Assembly (NCBI RefSeq): GCF_011765625.1
Contig: NZ_CP050313.1
Coordinates: 1,174,501 to 1,238,500 of the forward strand
Direction: 5' to 3'
Source: Shewanella aestuarii
Lineage (GTDB): Bacteria > Pseudomonadota > Gammaproteobacteria > Enterobacterales > Shewanellaceae
DNA length: 64,000 nt
Program-made: the position numbers and the translations under genes
Shown here: piece after piece, positions 47,638-55,780 of the stretch
Layout: the number at the start of each line of letters is the position of its first letter
Position numbering within the stretch: the stretch's first letter is position 1
Notes under the pieces: generated by a model
Databases searched by the model: none
What the model saw: the letters and a program-made list of their open reading frames with translations, nothing else
Told to the model about the DNA's origin: nothing

Positions 47638-48465
47638 CTAAATTCTTGCCGTTTTACGGGCTTTGATTGAATAGACCAAGGGGACTTGCTGCCCTTTATA
47701 TCGCATTTGATAGCCATGGTCAGCGACAAACTCTAAGCCATCAAAACAATGGTATGGGCTATAAGGGTATTCAAAGAAACTTTCTATGCTTAGCCCCTCA
47801 TTAACTAAGGCATTGATGACTTCGCTGATGGAGTGAGGCCAAGTTACCATTGTTGATTTTGACCCGTCACAATTTTCGGTATAAGTGCCTTCTTCTTCAA
47901 TATCTGGTTCTCCAGTAGGAAAATAGGAGTAACCATTTAGTAAATCGTTAAAAGGATGAAACTCCACTAGGTGAAATTCACCACCCACTTTTAGCGCATT
48001 GGAAATTGTTTTGGCCCATGCAGATAAATCAGGTAGCCAGCAAAGTACACCATATGAAGTAAACACAATGTCGAATTGTTTCGTATTGTTAACACCAAAT
48101 TGGTAAACATCGCTTTCAATAAAGTTTGCTTTTAAGCCCAGAGACTCTTTGAGTATATTGGCTTGCTCGATGGCGCTGGATGATAAGTCTACACCGACAA
48201 CCTCTGCCCCTAACCTAGACCATGACAGACTATCTAAGCCAAAATGGCATTGAAGGTGTAACAGAGATTTACCGTTAACATTGCCAAGTTGCTGCAATTC
48301 GATAGGGTTAAGTGACGTTTTGCCATTTTTGAACCCATCGACATCATAGAATTTTGAAGCTAGATGAATTCGGGTTCGATTATCCCATCCTAATTTATTA
48401 ATGCTCAAATAATCCATTTTAAAATCCATTGACTGATACATTGACTGATAAATAGTACGCGACAT
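47638..48465 (-). CDS. Class I SAM-dependent methyltransferase
   Basis: The SAM-binding motif I is LLHLQCHFGLDSLSWSRLGA with the acidic residue at the end of strand 2 in VVGVDLSS. FDIVFTSYGVLCWLPDL and LKVGGEFHLVEFHPF follow as motifs II-III. The substrate is unknown. The start is uncertain: the frame opens at 48465, but MDYLSINKLGW at 48417 is the natural domain start, and the intervening codons are a short duplication (MYQSMYQSM). It lies between pstS and the small-RNA array, reading in the same direction as the small RNAs. Confidence 0.82.
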   Translation of the reverse strand: MSRTIYQSMYQSMDFKMDYLSINKLGWDNRTRIHLASKFYDVDGFKNGKTSLNPIELQQLGNVNGKSLLHLQCHFGLDSLSWSRLGAEVVGVDLSSSAIEQANILKESLGLKANFIESDVYQFGVNNTKQFDIVFTSYGVLCWLPDLSAWAKTISNALKVGGEFHLVEFHPFNDLLNGYSYFPTGEPDIEEEGTYTENCDGSKSTMVTWPHSISEVINALVNEGLSIESFFEYPYSPYHCFDGLEFVADHGYQMRYKGQQVPLVYSIKARKTARI

Positions 48466-48559
48466 TTAAGTCTAGTTAGACAGAATATTAGTATCTATGC
48501 TCAATAACATACCAGATTGCAATATGGGAAGTGAGTACAAGTTAAGTCAAATTTCAAAC

Positions 48560-48679
48560 AAAAAAAAGCAACCTAGTTTAGGTTGCTGACACTGCAATTC
48601 GCAATTCTTAAATGATAGCCATAAGGCGTATCGAATGGGGGATGATGATGAACAAAAAACTCAATAAAGATTCGGTTCA
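48560..48679 (-). ncRNA. Candidate sigma-E-dependent small RNA, unit 1
   Basis: On the minus strand a sigma-E-like promoter (48685-48712) is followed by about 120 transcribed bases ending in a perfect 8-base stem GCAACCTA/TAGGTTGC with loop AAC and eight T (48560-48586). The core shared with units 2 and 3 contains GAGTTTTTTGTTCATCATCA and then TCCCCC. The core resembles the target-pairing region of enterobacterial MicA, which is also sigma-E dependent. The opposite strand looks like a tiny gene only because the RNA is complementary to a translation start. The transcription start is estimated, not measured. Confidence 0.7.
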
Positions 48680-48684
48680 CAGTA

Positions 48685-48712
48685 TATGACTGACACTTTT
48701 TAGATAAGTTCC
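48685..48712 (-). promoter_or_regulatory. Sigma-E-type promoter of small RNA unit 1
   Basis: Minus strand: GGAACTT (-35, 48706-48712), 16 bases, TCATA (-10, 48685-48689). The enterobacterial RpoE consensus is GGAACTT-N16-TCNAA-like. Confidence 0.65.
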
Positions 48713-48852
48713 CAAGCAATTTAAAAATAGTCAAAATAATTTATTTTATGGATTATTAGGCGTTCAGCCAGAGTGTAATACGGCAAATCACAATGATGGC
48801 GTTAACATCTCGCCTGATTGCTAATTTACTGATTATCTATGAAGAAAGCGGT

Positions 48853-48971
48853 AAAAAAAAGCAACCTGATTAGAGGTTGCTATCACTGCAATATGCAATT
48901 TTGTTGATAGGATAAAAATACTATCTGAATGGGGATGATGATGAACAAAAAACTCAATAAAGATTCGGTTC
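48853..48971 (-). ncRNA. Candidate sigma-E-dependent small RNA, unit 2
   Basis: Same organisation as unit 1: promoter at 48978-49005, about 119 bases, and a terminator with stem GCAACCT/AGGTTGC and eight T (48853-48880). It shares the core GTTCATCATCATCCCC and, with unit 3, an internal stretch read on the plus strand as TTGTTGATAGGA and ACTATCTGAA. Units 2 and 3 are closer to each other than to unit 1, pointing to successive duplication. Confidence 0.7.
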
Positions 48972-48977
48972 ATATAC

Positions 48978-49005
48978 TAAGACTTAGCGTTGTTGAATTA
49001 GTTCC
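48978..49005 (-). promoter_or_regulatory. Sigma-E-type promoter of small RNA unit 2
   Basis: Minus strand: GGAACTA (48999-49005), 16 bases, TCTTA (48978-48982). Confidence 0.6.
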
Positions 49006-49093
49006 CAAAAAATTAAAAATATTTCAGCCTCATGATGAGTAATTCAATCGATGCGAAATTGAGTTATTAAAATGCAAACGAATAACCATAGGC

Positions 49094-49214
49094 AAAAAAA
49101 AAGCAACCTGGTTAGAGGTTGCTATCACTGCAATATGCAATTTGTTGATAGGACATAAACACTATCTGAAAGGGAGGATGATGATGAACAAAAAACTCAA
49201 TAAAGATTCGGTTC
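49094..49214 (-). ncRNA. Candidate sigma-E-dependent small RNA, unit 3
   Basis: Third unit: promoter at 49221-49248, about 121 bases, terminator with stem GCAACCT/AGGTTGC and nine T (49094-49122). The core GTTCATCATCATCCTCCC gives the best match to the porin start region: nine pairs with ATGATGAAC and six with AGGATG, interrupted by two bulged A on the mRNA. Three tandem near-copies with separate promoters and terminators argue for selection on RNA dose or on several targets. Confidence 0.72.
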
Positions 49215-49220
49215 ATATAC

Positions 49221-49248
49221 TCAGACGCAGCAATTCTCGATAAGTTCA
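49221..49248 (-). promoter_or_regulatory. Sigma-E-type promoter of small RNA unit 3
   Basis: Minus strand: TGAACTT (49242-49248), 16 bases, TCTGA (49221-49225), the closest of the three to the RpoE consensus at its -10. Confidence 0.65.
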
Positions 49249-49372
49249 AAAATAAATAAAAAAATTTTAAGTTTTTATGGAAACTCGCCAAATTCAGCAA
49301 ATTTAGCCCTAAAATGTTATGGTTTGTTCCCTACATTGCAAAATTATATGGCTGATATAAAGCGAGGTTATC

Positions 49373-51184
49373 GTGTTACGATCAACATCATCATGGGATA
49401 ACACCCATGACTACCACTCAAGTGCCAATACTGACGACATAAGAGTCAATCATTTCAAACTCAATTTATTCGTCGACTTTGATCAACAATGTTTATCGGG
49501 TGAAGTGACGTTACAATTCTTTCGTGTTCGCTCAGATCAAAGCAAGATTAATGAGGGCGTGTCGAAGCTTATTGTTGATTGTCGTGATTTAATCATTTTT
49601 GGGGTAACGGACGTCCAAGGCAATCCGCTCAAATCTGAAGTCATCGCCGTAAATGATACTTTAGGGCAAAAGCTGGTGATTGCAATTGATGATCAAATCA
49701 ATGCTGTGACCATCCAATATAAAACGTCAGTGCATGCCCAAGGGTTGCAATGGCTAACGCCACAGCAAACATTAGGTAAGCAGCAGCCATACTTGTTCAG
49801 TCAATCACAGCCAATTAATGCCCGTAGTTGGATCCCGCTGCAAGATACCCCAAAAGCGCGAGTCACATTTGATGCTCAGATAACCGTGACCAATGGCCTG
49901 CGTGCGGTAATGAGTGCGCCAAACAACCCACAAATGCCTGTTGATGGCATGTTTGTCTTTAACATGGATAAACCTATCCCAACCCATTTATTAGCACTTG
50001 CAGTGGGGGATTTAGCCTTTGAAGCAACGGGACCTAGAAGTGGTATTTATACTGAGCCTGGCATGTTAGCCAAAGCGGTTAAAGAGTTTGAAGATACCGA
50101 AGAAATGATTTTAGTGGCCGAATCATTATTAGGGCCTTACTTATGGGGACGTTATGACATGATAGTGTTGCCACCTAGCTTTCCATTTGGCGGTATGGAA
50201 AATCCCATGTTAGCCTTTATGACTCCAACTTTAATAGCGGGTGACAAAAGCTTGGTGTCGACTGTCGCACATGAACTAGCACATTCATGGACGGGTAACC
50301 TAGTCAGTAATGCCACATGGCGAGATTTATGGCTTAACGAAGGCTTTACCACCTATTTTACCAATCGTATTGTTGAAGCCGTTTACGGAAAAGAGCAAGC
50401 CGATATAGAGTGGGTGAATGAATACAATCGCTTACAAGCTGAAATGCAGTCCACGGATTTAGTCGACCAAACTTTGCCTGCAAATGTGCAAACCCGTGAT
50501 CCAAACTTGGCATTTAATCGATTCACTTATGATAAAGCCTCGATGTTTGTTCATGAGTTAGAGCTTCGTCTTGGTCGTGAAGTCTTTGATCAATTCTTAT
50601 TTAACTATGTGAAACACTTTGCCTTTAAAGCCATCACCACAGAAACCTTTTTGGCTTACATGCAGCAAACCTTGTTAACACAACACAGTGACAAGTTATC
50701 AGAAGCAGAGCTTATGGAGTGGCTATATGGCCAAGGGTTACCACAATGGTTTACACCGCCAAGCTCTAATAGCCTAGATAAAGTTGAGTTGGCCTTATCG
50801 GCTTTTGAACAAGGGTGCCAGGCAAATGAGCTGAATGTCAGCGATTGGAGTGTTCATGATTGGCAGTACTTTTTGAATAAATTGCCACAAGTCATCAAAC
50901 AAGCGCAATTAATGGATTTAGATGAGCATTTCCAATTAAGCCAAAGTCAAAATGCTGAAATTGCTTGCGATTGGTTCAGAGTCGCAGTGCGAAATCACTA
51001 CGATCCTGTGTTACCCAACTTAAGTGAGTTTTTAACAACAGTAGGCCGAACTAAATTTGTCAAACCACTTTACACCGAGTTGTTATTAGCAGGGTACTCC
51101 CAAGAGGTTAGGGATATATATTGCGCTGCGCGTGAAGGCTATCACCCGTCTTTACAGGTTCAGTTAGATAAAATATTGAATTAG
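49373..51184 (+). CDS. M1 family aminopeptidase, leukotriene-A4-hydrolase type
   Basis: A zinc aminopeptidase of about 603 residues that releases N-terminal residues from peptides. The exopeptidase motif FGGMEN is at 272-277, the zinc site HELAHSW at 300-306 with the third ligand E323 in LWLNEGFTTYF, and the C-terminal leukotriene A4 hydrolase-like helical domain follows. No signal peptide is seen, so it is probably cytoplasmic. The GTG at 49373 has GCGAGG about 8 bases upstream. The neighbouring POT transporter suggests a peptide-use context. Repeat copy C begins 6 bases after the stop. Confidence 0.9.
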   Translation: MLRSTSSWDNTHDYHSSANTDDIRVNHFKLNLFVDFDQQCLSGEVTLQFFRVRSDQSKINEGVSKLIVDCRDLIIFGVTDVQGNPLKSEVIAVNDTLGQKLVIAIDDQINAVTIQYKTSVHAQGLQWLTPQQTLGKQQPYLFSQSQPINARSWIPLQDTPKARVTFDAQITVTNGLRAVMSAPNNPQMPVDGMFVFNMDKPIPTHLLALAVGDLAFEATGPRSGIYTEPGMLAKAVKEFEDTEEMILVAESLLGPYLWGRYDMIVLPPSFPFGGMENPMLAFMTPTLIAGDKSLVSTVAHELAHSWTGNLVSNATWRDLWLNEGFTTYFTNRIVEAVYGKEQADIEWVNEYNRLQAEMQSTDLVDQTLPANVQTRDPNLAFNRFTYDKASMFVHELELRLGREVFDQFLFNYVKHFAFKAITTETFLAYMQQTLLTQHSDKLSEAELMEWLYGQGLPQWFTPPSSNSLDKVELALSAFEQGCQANELNVSDWSVHDWQYFLNKLPQVIKQAQLMDLDEHFQLSQSQNAEIACDWFRVAVRNHYDPVLPNLSEFLTTVGRTKFVKPLYTELLLAGYSQEVRDIYCAAREGYHPSLQVQLDKILN

Positions 51185-51190
51185 TGCATT

Positions 51191-51355
51191 AATCGTAATA
51201 AAAACTGTTGATGCGAATTTGTAAAAATACTTGATAACAGCGTTTTATTTTTGATTGTAGAATAACGACTTATCGAAACAACTTATCGAAAATAGCCGCC
51301 TCATTATCACGCATTTTCCCTAAGCTATTTCTGTCCAGTTACGTGCTGTTATTTA
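51191..51355 (+). repeat. Dispersed ~160 bp repeat, copy C (degenerate)
   Basis: It starts AATCGTAATAAAAACTGTT, like the left end of copy B, and shares ACTTGATAACAGCGTT (with copy A), GATTGTAGAATAACGACTTA and the following TATCGAA-, with CTTATCGAAA present twice. The right end has decayed. It lies immediately after the aminopeptidase gene, in the same orientation as copy B. Confidence 0.65.
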
Positions 51356-51376
51356 TATAACCATCTGTTATTAAAA

Positions 51377-51407
51377 TAAAAACCTCAACTATGAAGTTGA
51401 GGTTTTT
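51377..51407. terminator. Bidirectional intrinsic terminator
   Basis: AAAAACCTCAACT pairs with AGTTGAGGTTTTT around a short loop. It ends the convergent POT transporter gene and may also serve the aminopeptidase. Confidence 0.85.
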
Positions 51408-51440
51408 ATTTATTACCACTAAAAGATAGTTAATTAAGCA

Positions 51441-52909
51441 CTAACGCTTAATTGCCTCATGTTCAGCGGTTATAGCAATTTCTTCTTCTAATGCTTGTTC
51501 TTCAGTTTCGTTGTGGCCTTCAGCACCGTGCATCCAGTCAACTAACTTGTCAGACATAAAGTATAGAATTACACCAGAAACAGCCGCGGTAATTGCAATA
51601 CCAGCAAAAATAGACATAGCGTTAGCAAGTTGTTCTTCAACTTCACCACCGTGACCGATTAACGAACCAACAACGCCGCCAACCTTGTTTGCAATCGCAA
51701 CAAATAAGAACCATGCGCCCATCATTAATGATGCAATACGTAATGGAGCTAATTTAGTGACCATTGAAAGACCGATTGGTGATAAACATAGCTCGCCCAT
51801 GGTATGGAAGAAATAGGCTCCGACTAACCACCACATGCTTGATTTAGCTGAAGCATCACCGCCCATTTCTAAAACTGCACCAATCATAAATAAGAAACCA
51901 ATGCCTAGTAGTACTAGACCTAGGGCAAATTTAACTGGTGAGTTTGGCTCATTTTTACCTAATCGTACCCAAATAGATGCGATTACAGGCGCGAAAATAA
52001 CAATGAACATAGCGTTCAACGATTGGAACCAAGTGGTAGGCACTTCCCAATCACCAATCATTCGATCAGTAAAGTTATTGGTAAATAGGTTCATTAAGCC
52101 ACCAGCTTGTTCAAAACCCGCCCAGAAGATAATGGTGAACAAACCCATTACCATGATCACTTTAATGCGGTCACGCTCGATTTTGGTGAGTGGCTCTTTG
52201 CGAACTTCGCCTTTAGCGGCATTCTTTTCTCTTTCAAGTTTCGCGGCAGGAACCGTACCAATGTCACCCAGTAACTTTTGTGCGAATAAGAATTGAATGA
52301 TCAACGAAATAATCATACCAATACCCGCACAAATAAAGCCTGCTTGATAGCTACCATCGTATGCGGCAACAACCGAGCCTACAACGATGCCTGACAAGAA
52401 AGCACCCACGTTGATACCCATATAGAAAATGGTAAATGCACCATCACGACGGTGATCACCTTCTTCATATAAATCACCTACCATAGTAGAGATATTTGGC
52501 TTGAATAAACCGTTACCCAAAATTAATGTACCTAAGCCTAGGTAGAACATTTCGGTTTCCATACCCGGAATCCAAGCATGGGGGTACCAAGCATAAATTG
52601 GCCTGCAGCCATTAATGCGCCACCAATATAGATAGCTTTACGTTGACCTAAGTAAGCATCCGCTAACCAACCACCAATAAGTGGTGTTAAATAAACTAAA
52701 CCGGTAAAAGTACCGTATAAAGATAGTGCGTCAGCTTGAGTCCAGCCTAAACCGTGACCGCCTTGACTTTCGACTTTATCGACCAAATAAAGTACTAAAA
52801 TTGCACGCATTGCGTAGTAACTAAAGCGTTCCCATAGCTCGGTTGTAAATAACAGGAACAACCCTTTAGGATGCCCTAGCATCGTTCCGGGTGATTTTGC
52901 TTCACTCAT
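51441..52909 (-). pseudogene. POT family proton-dependent oligopeptide transporter, one-base loss
   Basis: A di/tripeptide-proton symporter of the inner membrane. The N-terminal frame 52909-52538 has the family motif ELWERFSYYAMRAILVLYL (the ExxER proton motif) and the first helices; the remainder, 52562-51441, reads in the -1 frame and contains the second family signature region (FYMGINVGAFLSG) and later helices. One added G in the run 52580-52584 (C on the coding strand) joins them as FMLGTPHAWIPGMETEMFYL. Restored length is about 489 residues, as expected. With both halves intact, a sequencing undercall is likely. A long palindrome lies 30 bases before the start codon. Confidence 0.85.
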
Positions 52910-53532
52910 TAAGTGTCCACCTTAAAGCTTGTGATTGGCTGCAATAAAAGTTTTATTGCAGAATGTTGTTTGCAATATAGAGCCTGCGATACATGTGTTG
53001 TTAAAACAAAATGTTAAAACTTGTCAAAACAACCAACAATGTAATTGCGACCTATTTATTGATTAATTTTTATAATAAATATTATCATTTCAACGCTCGT
53101 TTTGATTAAAACGTCAAAAAGTCCACCTTATATACCCTTTTACAGCCTGATAAGTCAATGTTTGCGCGGGTATCGGTATTATTTTTAGCGCCTCAAAAAT
53201 GATACTTATGTCACAGTGATATACATAGCAACAAACTTGCTTTTTCGAAGGTTCAATAATTTACCGCACTGTCTAAATGACTTAATTGCACTAAGGTATT
53301 TATCAAGTTAGCCGATATCTATGTCGATTAAGTTGTAAGTGATCATATTACTTAAATCAGTCAACCATGACGTCTGAATTTGTGGTTGCAACTTATATTA
53401 ATTTGTTTGCAAAAATGTAACTAAAAGTTAAAATGTGACGATTGGAAATAAGCTTGCTGCAAACAAATGAAAAACAACAAAATGTTGGTGTCAGGGCCTC
53501 TTTTTGACTCTGCCTAATCTCTTGAGGGCATC
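52910..53532. other. 623 bp divergent intergenic region
   Basis: No gene seen. It holds the promoters of the POT transporter and the OmpA-like gene, is strongly AT-rich, and contains the palindrome at 52939-52961. Confidence 0.45.
52939..52961. promoter_or_regulatory. 23-base perfect palindrome upstream of the peptide transporter
   Basis: CTGCAATAAAA and TTTTATTGCAG are perfect 11-base arms around one G. There is no T tract in either direction, so an operator or an mRNA leader hairpin is more likely than a terminator. The cognate regulator is unknown. Confidence 0.5.
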
Positions 53533-54177
53533 ATGAGCTTAATTTCAAACAAATTGCTGATTTTATGTATTGCTGTTATGGCACAAGCCAATGCTTGGCA
53601 GGACAGCGACATGGATGGCGTACCGGATAAAAAAGATGCTTGCCCAGATACGCCGCTGAAAGTGGCTGTTATGGCTAATGGTTGCATCGATCCTGCTAAT
53701 GTTGATGTCCAAAGTTTAGGAGCTGAATTTAATCCTAATCAAAATGAGAACAATGAGATGCTAGCAGGTGAGTTAGCTGCTCACGATTCAACAAGCTTTT
53801 GCAAAGGCAGCGCAGATCCTGTTGCAGATTGTTTACAACAGCAATTGTTGCCAGTGTATTTTGATTTTGGCAAAGATGATGTGCTGCTTACTCAATGGCC
53901 AGCGATTGAAAATGTTCAGCATTTTTTTGCCAATAACGCTCAGTTACGTTTGTTGTTAGTAGGCCATGCCGATTTACTTGGCAGTGAAACATTAAATCAA
54001 GCTTTATCTTTGGCAAGAGCAAATAGCGTTAAACAAGTATTAGTAAACCAGTTTAATTTTGATCCTGTAAACATTTCTGTCAAAGGAATGAGTAACAGTC
54101 AACCCGTTGCTGATAACGCCACAACCGAAGGGCGGCAGCGTAATAGACGGGTCGAATTTATCATATCAGCAGAATAA
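53533..54177 (+). CDS. OmpA family protein with thrombospondin type 3 repeat
   Basis: The signal peptide (cleaved after AQANA) is followed by a calcium-binding TSP3-type repeat DSDMDGVPDKKDACPDTP and, from about residue 105, an OmpA C-terminal domain that binds peptidoglycan (VYFDFGKDDV, LLVGHADLLGSE, NRRVEFIIS). It is a periplasmic or outer-membrane-associated protein without the OmpA barrel. At 214 residues it is a compact version. mscS follows 24 bases downstream with its own ribosome binding site, so the two may form an operon linking envelope and osmotic response. Confidence 0.88.
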   Translation: MSLISNKLLILCIAVMAQANAWQDSDMDGVPDKKDACPDTPLKVAVMANGCIDPANVDVQSLGAEFNPNQNENNEMLAGELAAHDSTSFCKGSADPVADCLQQQLLPVYFDFGKDDVLLTQWPAIENVQHFFANNAQLRLLLVGHADLLGSETLNQALSLARANSVKQVLVNQFNFDPVNISVKGMSNSQPVADNATTEGRQRNRRVEFIISAE

Positions 54178-54201
54178 TCTGCATCTTAAGGGAGTAAAAC
54201 A

Positions 54202-55035
54202 ATGGAAAACCTCGAAGGTTTAGAAGGTTTAATGCAACAAGCACCAGAGTTCTTGATGACTTATGGGCTTAAAGCATTAGCTGCATTGGTTATTTTTATT
54301 GTTGGTAAATATTTTGCTGGTGTTGCAAAGCGCATGACAGACAAAATTTTAACTAATCGTAAAGTAGACCAAACAGTCGTGTCGTTTGTCGCAAATTTAG
54401 CATGGGCAGTGGTTTTTGTATTCACAGTCATCGCAACATTAGGTCAAGTTGGTGTACAAACTGCTTCACTCGTTGCCGTAATTGGTGCAGCGGGTTTAGC
54501 TGTTGGTTTGGCGTTACAAGGCTCATTATCTAACTTTGCCTCTGGTGTGTTGATGGTGTTATTCCGTCCATGTCGAGTTGGTGACTTTGTTGAAGCTGCG
54601 GGTGTTGCTGGTGTGATTGATGAAATTACTATTTTCTCAACTAAAATTCGTACCGGCGACAATAAACTAATTGTGGCACCAAACTCAGCAATCATGAATG
54701 GTACTATCACTAACTATTCTATTATGGAAAAGCGTCGTATCGATTTAGTTATTGGCGTGGGTTATACCTCTGATATCGCCAAAACCAAAAAAGTATTAGC
54801 TGAAGTATTAGACAACAACCAGTTTGTATTGAAAGATCCCGGCTACACCATAGGTTTAGCTGAATTGGCAGATTCATCGATTAACTTTGTCGTTCGTCCT
54901 TGGGTTAACAATGGTGATTACTGGCCTGCACGCTTTGAAGTATTAGAGCAAATCAAAAATGCGCTAGATGCTGCTGAAATTGAAATTCCATTCCCACAAA
55001 TGGATTTACATGTAAAAGAATTAGCATCTAACTAA
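54202..55035 (+). CDS. mscS: Small-conductance mechanosensitive channel MscS
   Basis: MscS opens on hypo-osmotic shock to release solutes. The three membrane helices are visible (about 22-42, 64-85 and 90-120); the pore helix is the Gly/Ala-rich VAVIGAAGLAVGLALQGSLS then NFASGVL. The cytoplasmic beta and alpha/beta domains follow with VGDFVEAAGVAGVID and IVAPNSAIMNGTITNYS. The length of 277 residues is close to E. coli MscS. GGGAG lies upstream of the ATG. A strong terminator is 26 bases downstream. Confidence 0.94.
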   Translation: MENLEGLEGLMQQAPEFLMTYGLKALAALVIFIVGKYFAGVAKRMTDKILTNRKVDQTVVSFVANLAWAVVFVFTVIATLGQVGVQTASLVAVIGAAGLAVGLALQGSLSNFASGVLMVLFRPCRVGDFVEAAGVAGVIDEITIFSTKIRTGDNKLIVAPNSAIMNGTITNYSIMEKRRIDLVIGVGYTSDIAKTKKVLAEVLDNNQFVLKDPGYTIGLAELADSSINFVVRPWVNNGDYWPARFEVLEQIKNALDAAEIEIPFPQMDLHVKELASN

Positions 55036-55060
55036 TCTTTAGGTGCAATCTATTCGTATT

Positions 55061-55087
55061 AAAAACCAGCATCTGCTGGTTTTTTTA
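55061..55087 (+). terminator. Intrinsic terminator of mscS
   Basis: AAAAACCAGCA and TGCTGGTTTTT around TC, extended by further T. Confidence 0.9.
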
Positions 55088-55138
55088 CATCTACACCAAA
55101 CATTTACAGTAAACAAAATCATGTTCACGGAGAACTTC

Positions 55139-55729
55139 ATGAAATTAACCTCAATACTTATTGCAATGGGTTTGTCAGCCACTTTATTGATGAGTAATAG
55201 CTACGGACAAGAAAGTGCCGTGGTAACCATGGGAGGTAAGCAAGTTACCTTGTCAGGATTGCTACCAGCCAACAACCAAGCAGCACCAGACTTTAACGTT
55301 GTCGATGAGAAATTTAATCCAGTTAGCCTAAGTGACTTTAAAGGCAAAACGGTATTGATTAGTGCCGTGCCAAGTTTAGATACTGGAGTATGCGCCCTAC
55401 AAACTAAGCGTTTTAATAGCGAGTTTGCCAAATTTAATCAAGACGTGGTTATGCTAACCATTAGCACTGATTTACCTTTTGCACAAAAGCGGTTTTGTCA
55501 AACCGAGAGTGTAGATAAAATCAGAGTGTTATCAGATTCTGTTTGGCGCAATTTTGCCAATCAATATGGGTTGTTGATTGAAAGCCGTGGTTTACTTGCC
55601 AGAGCGATATTTATTATTGATGCTAATGGTGAGCTTAAGTACCAAGAGTTGGTTAAAGAGGTGAGCGATCACCCAAATTATGATCTTGCATTGGCAGCGT
55701 TAACAAAAATTGCAGCAAGCCAACCTTAA
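55139..55729 (+). CDS. tpx: Secreted thiol peroxidase, Tpx type
   Basis: A 2-Cys peroxiredoxin that reduces peroxides. Unlike the cytoplasmic E. coli enzyme, this one has a signal peptide (MKLTSILIAMGLSATLLMSN, cleaved near SYG) and should act in the periplasm. The peroxidatic Cys lies in PSLDTGVCALQTKRFN and the resolving Cys in RFCQTESVDKIRVLSD. The Tpx N-terminal hairpin (GGKQVTLSG) is present. The ATG at 55139 has GGAG about 6 bases upstream; a longer frame from 55043 runs into the mscS terminator. It lies just after that terminator and must have its own promoter. Confidence 0.9.
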   Translation: MKLTSILIAMGLSATLLMSNSYGQESAVVTMGGKQVTLSGLLPANNQAAPDFNVVDEKFNPVSLSDFKGKTVLISAVPSLDTGVCALQTKRFNSEFAKFNQDVVMLTISTDLPFAQKRFCQTESVDKIRVLSDSVWRNFANQYGLLIESRGLLARAIFIIDANGELKYQELVKEVSDHPNYDLALAALTKIAASQP

Positions 55730-55780
55730 TCGTTATAAACTGCCGGTTATATTGCCATGTGTAAATCGAGATAAGTTTTG

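Noticed and set aside
48641..49217. Three plus-strand mini-genes (MNKKLNKDSVH...) as type I toxins or leader peptides
   Set aside because: The peptides are hydrophilic, differ in length after the shared core, and lack plus-strand terminators. The conserved promoters and terminators are all on the minus strand.
49112..49300. Minus-strand 62-residue reading frame
   Set aside because: It crosses the promoter and body of small RNA unit 3, has no ribosome binding site and is not kept in units 1 and 2.
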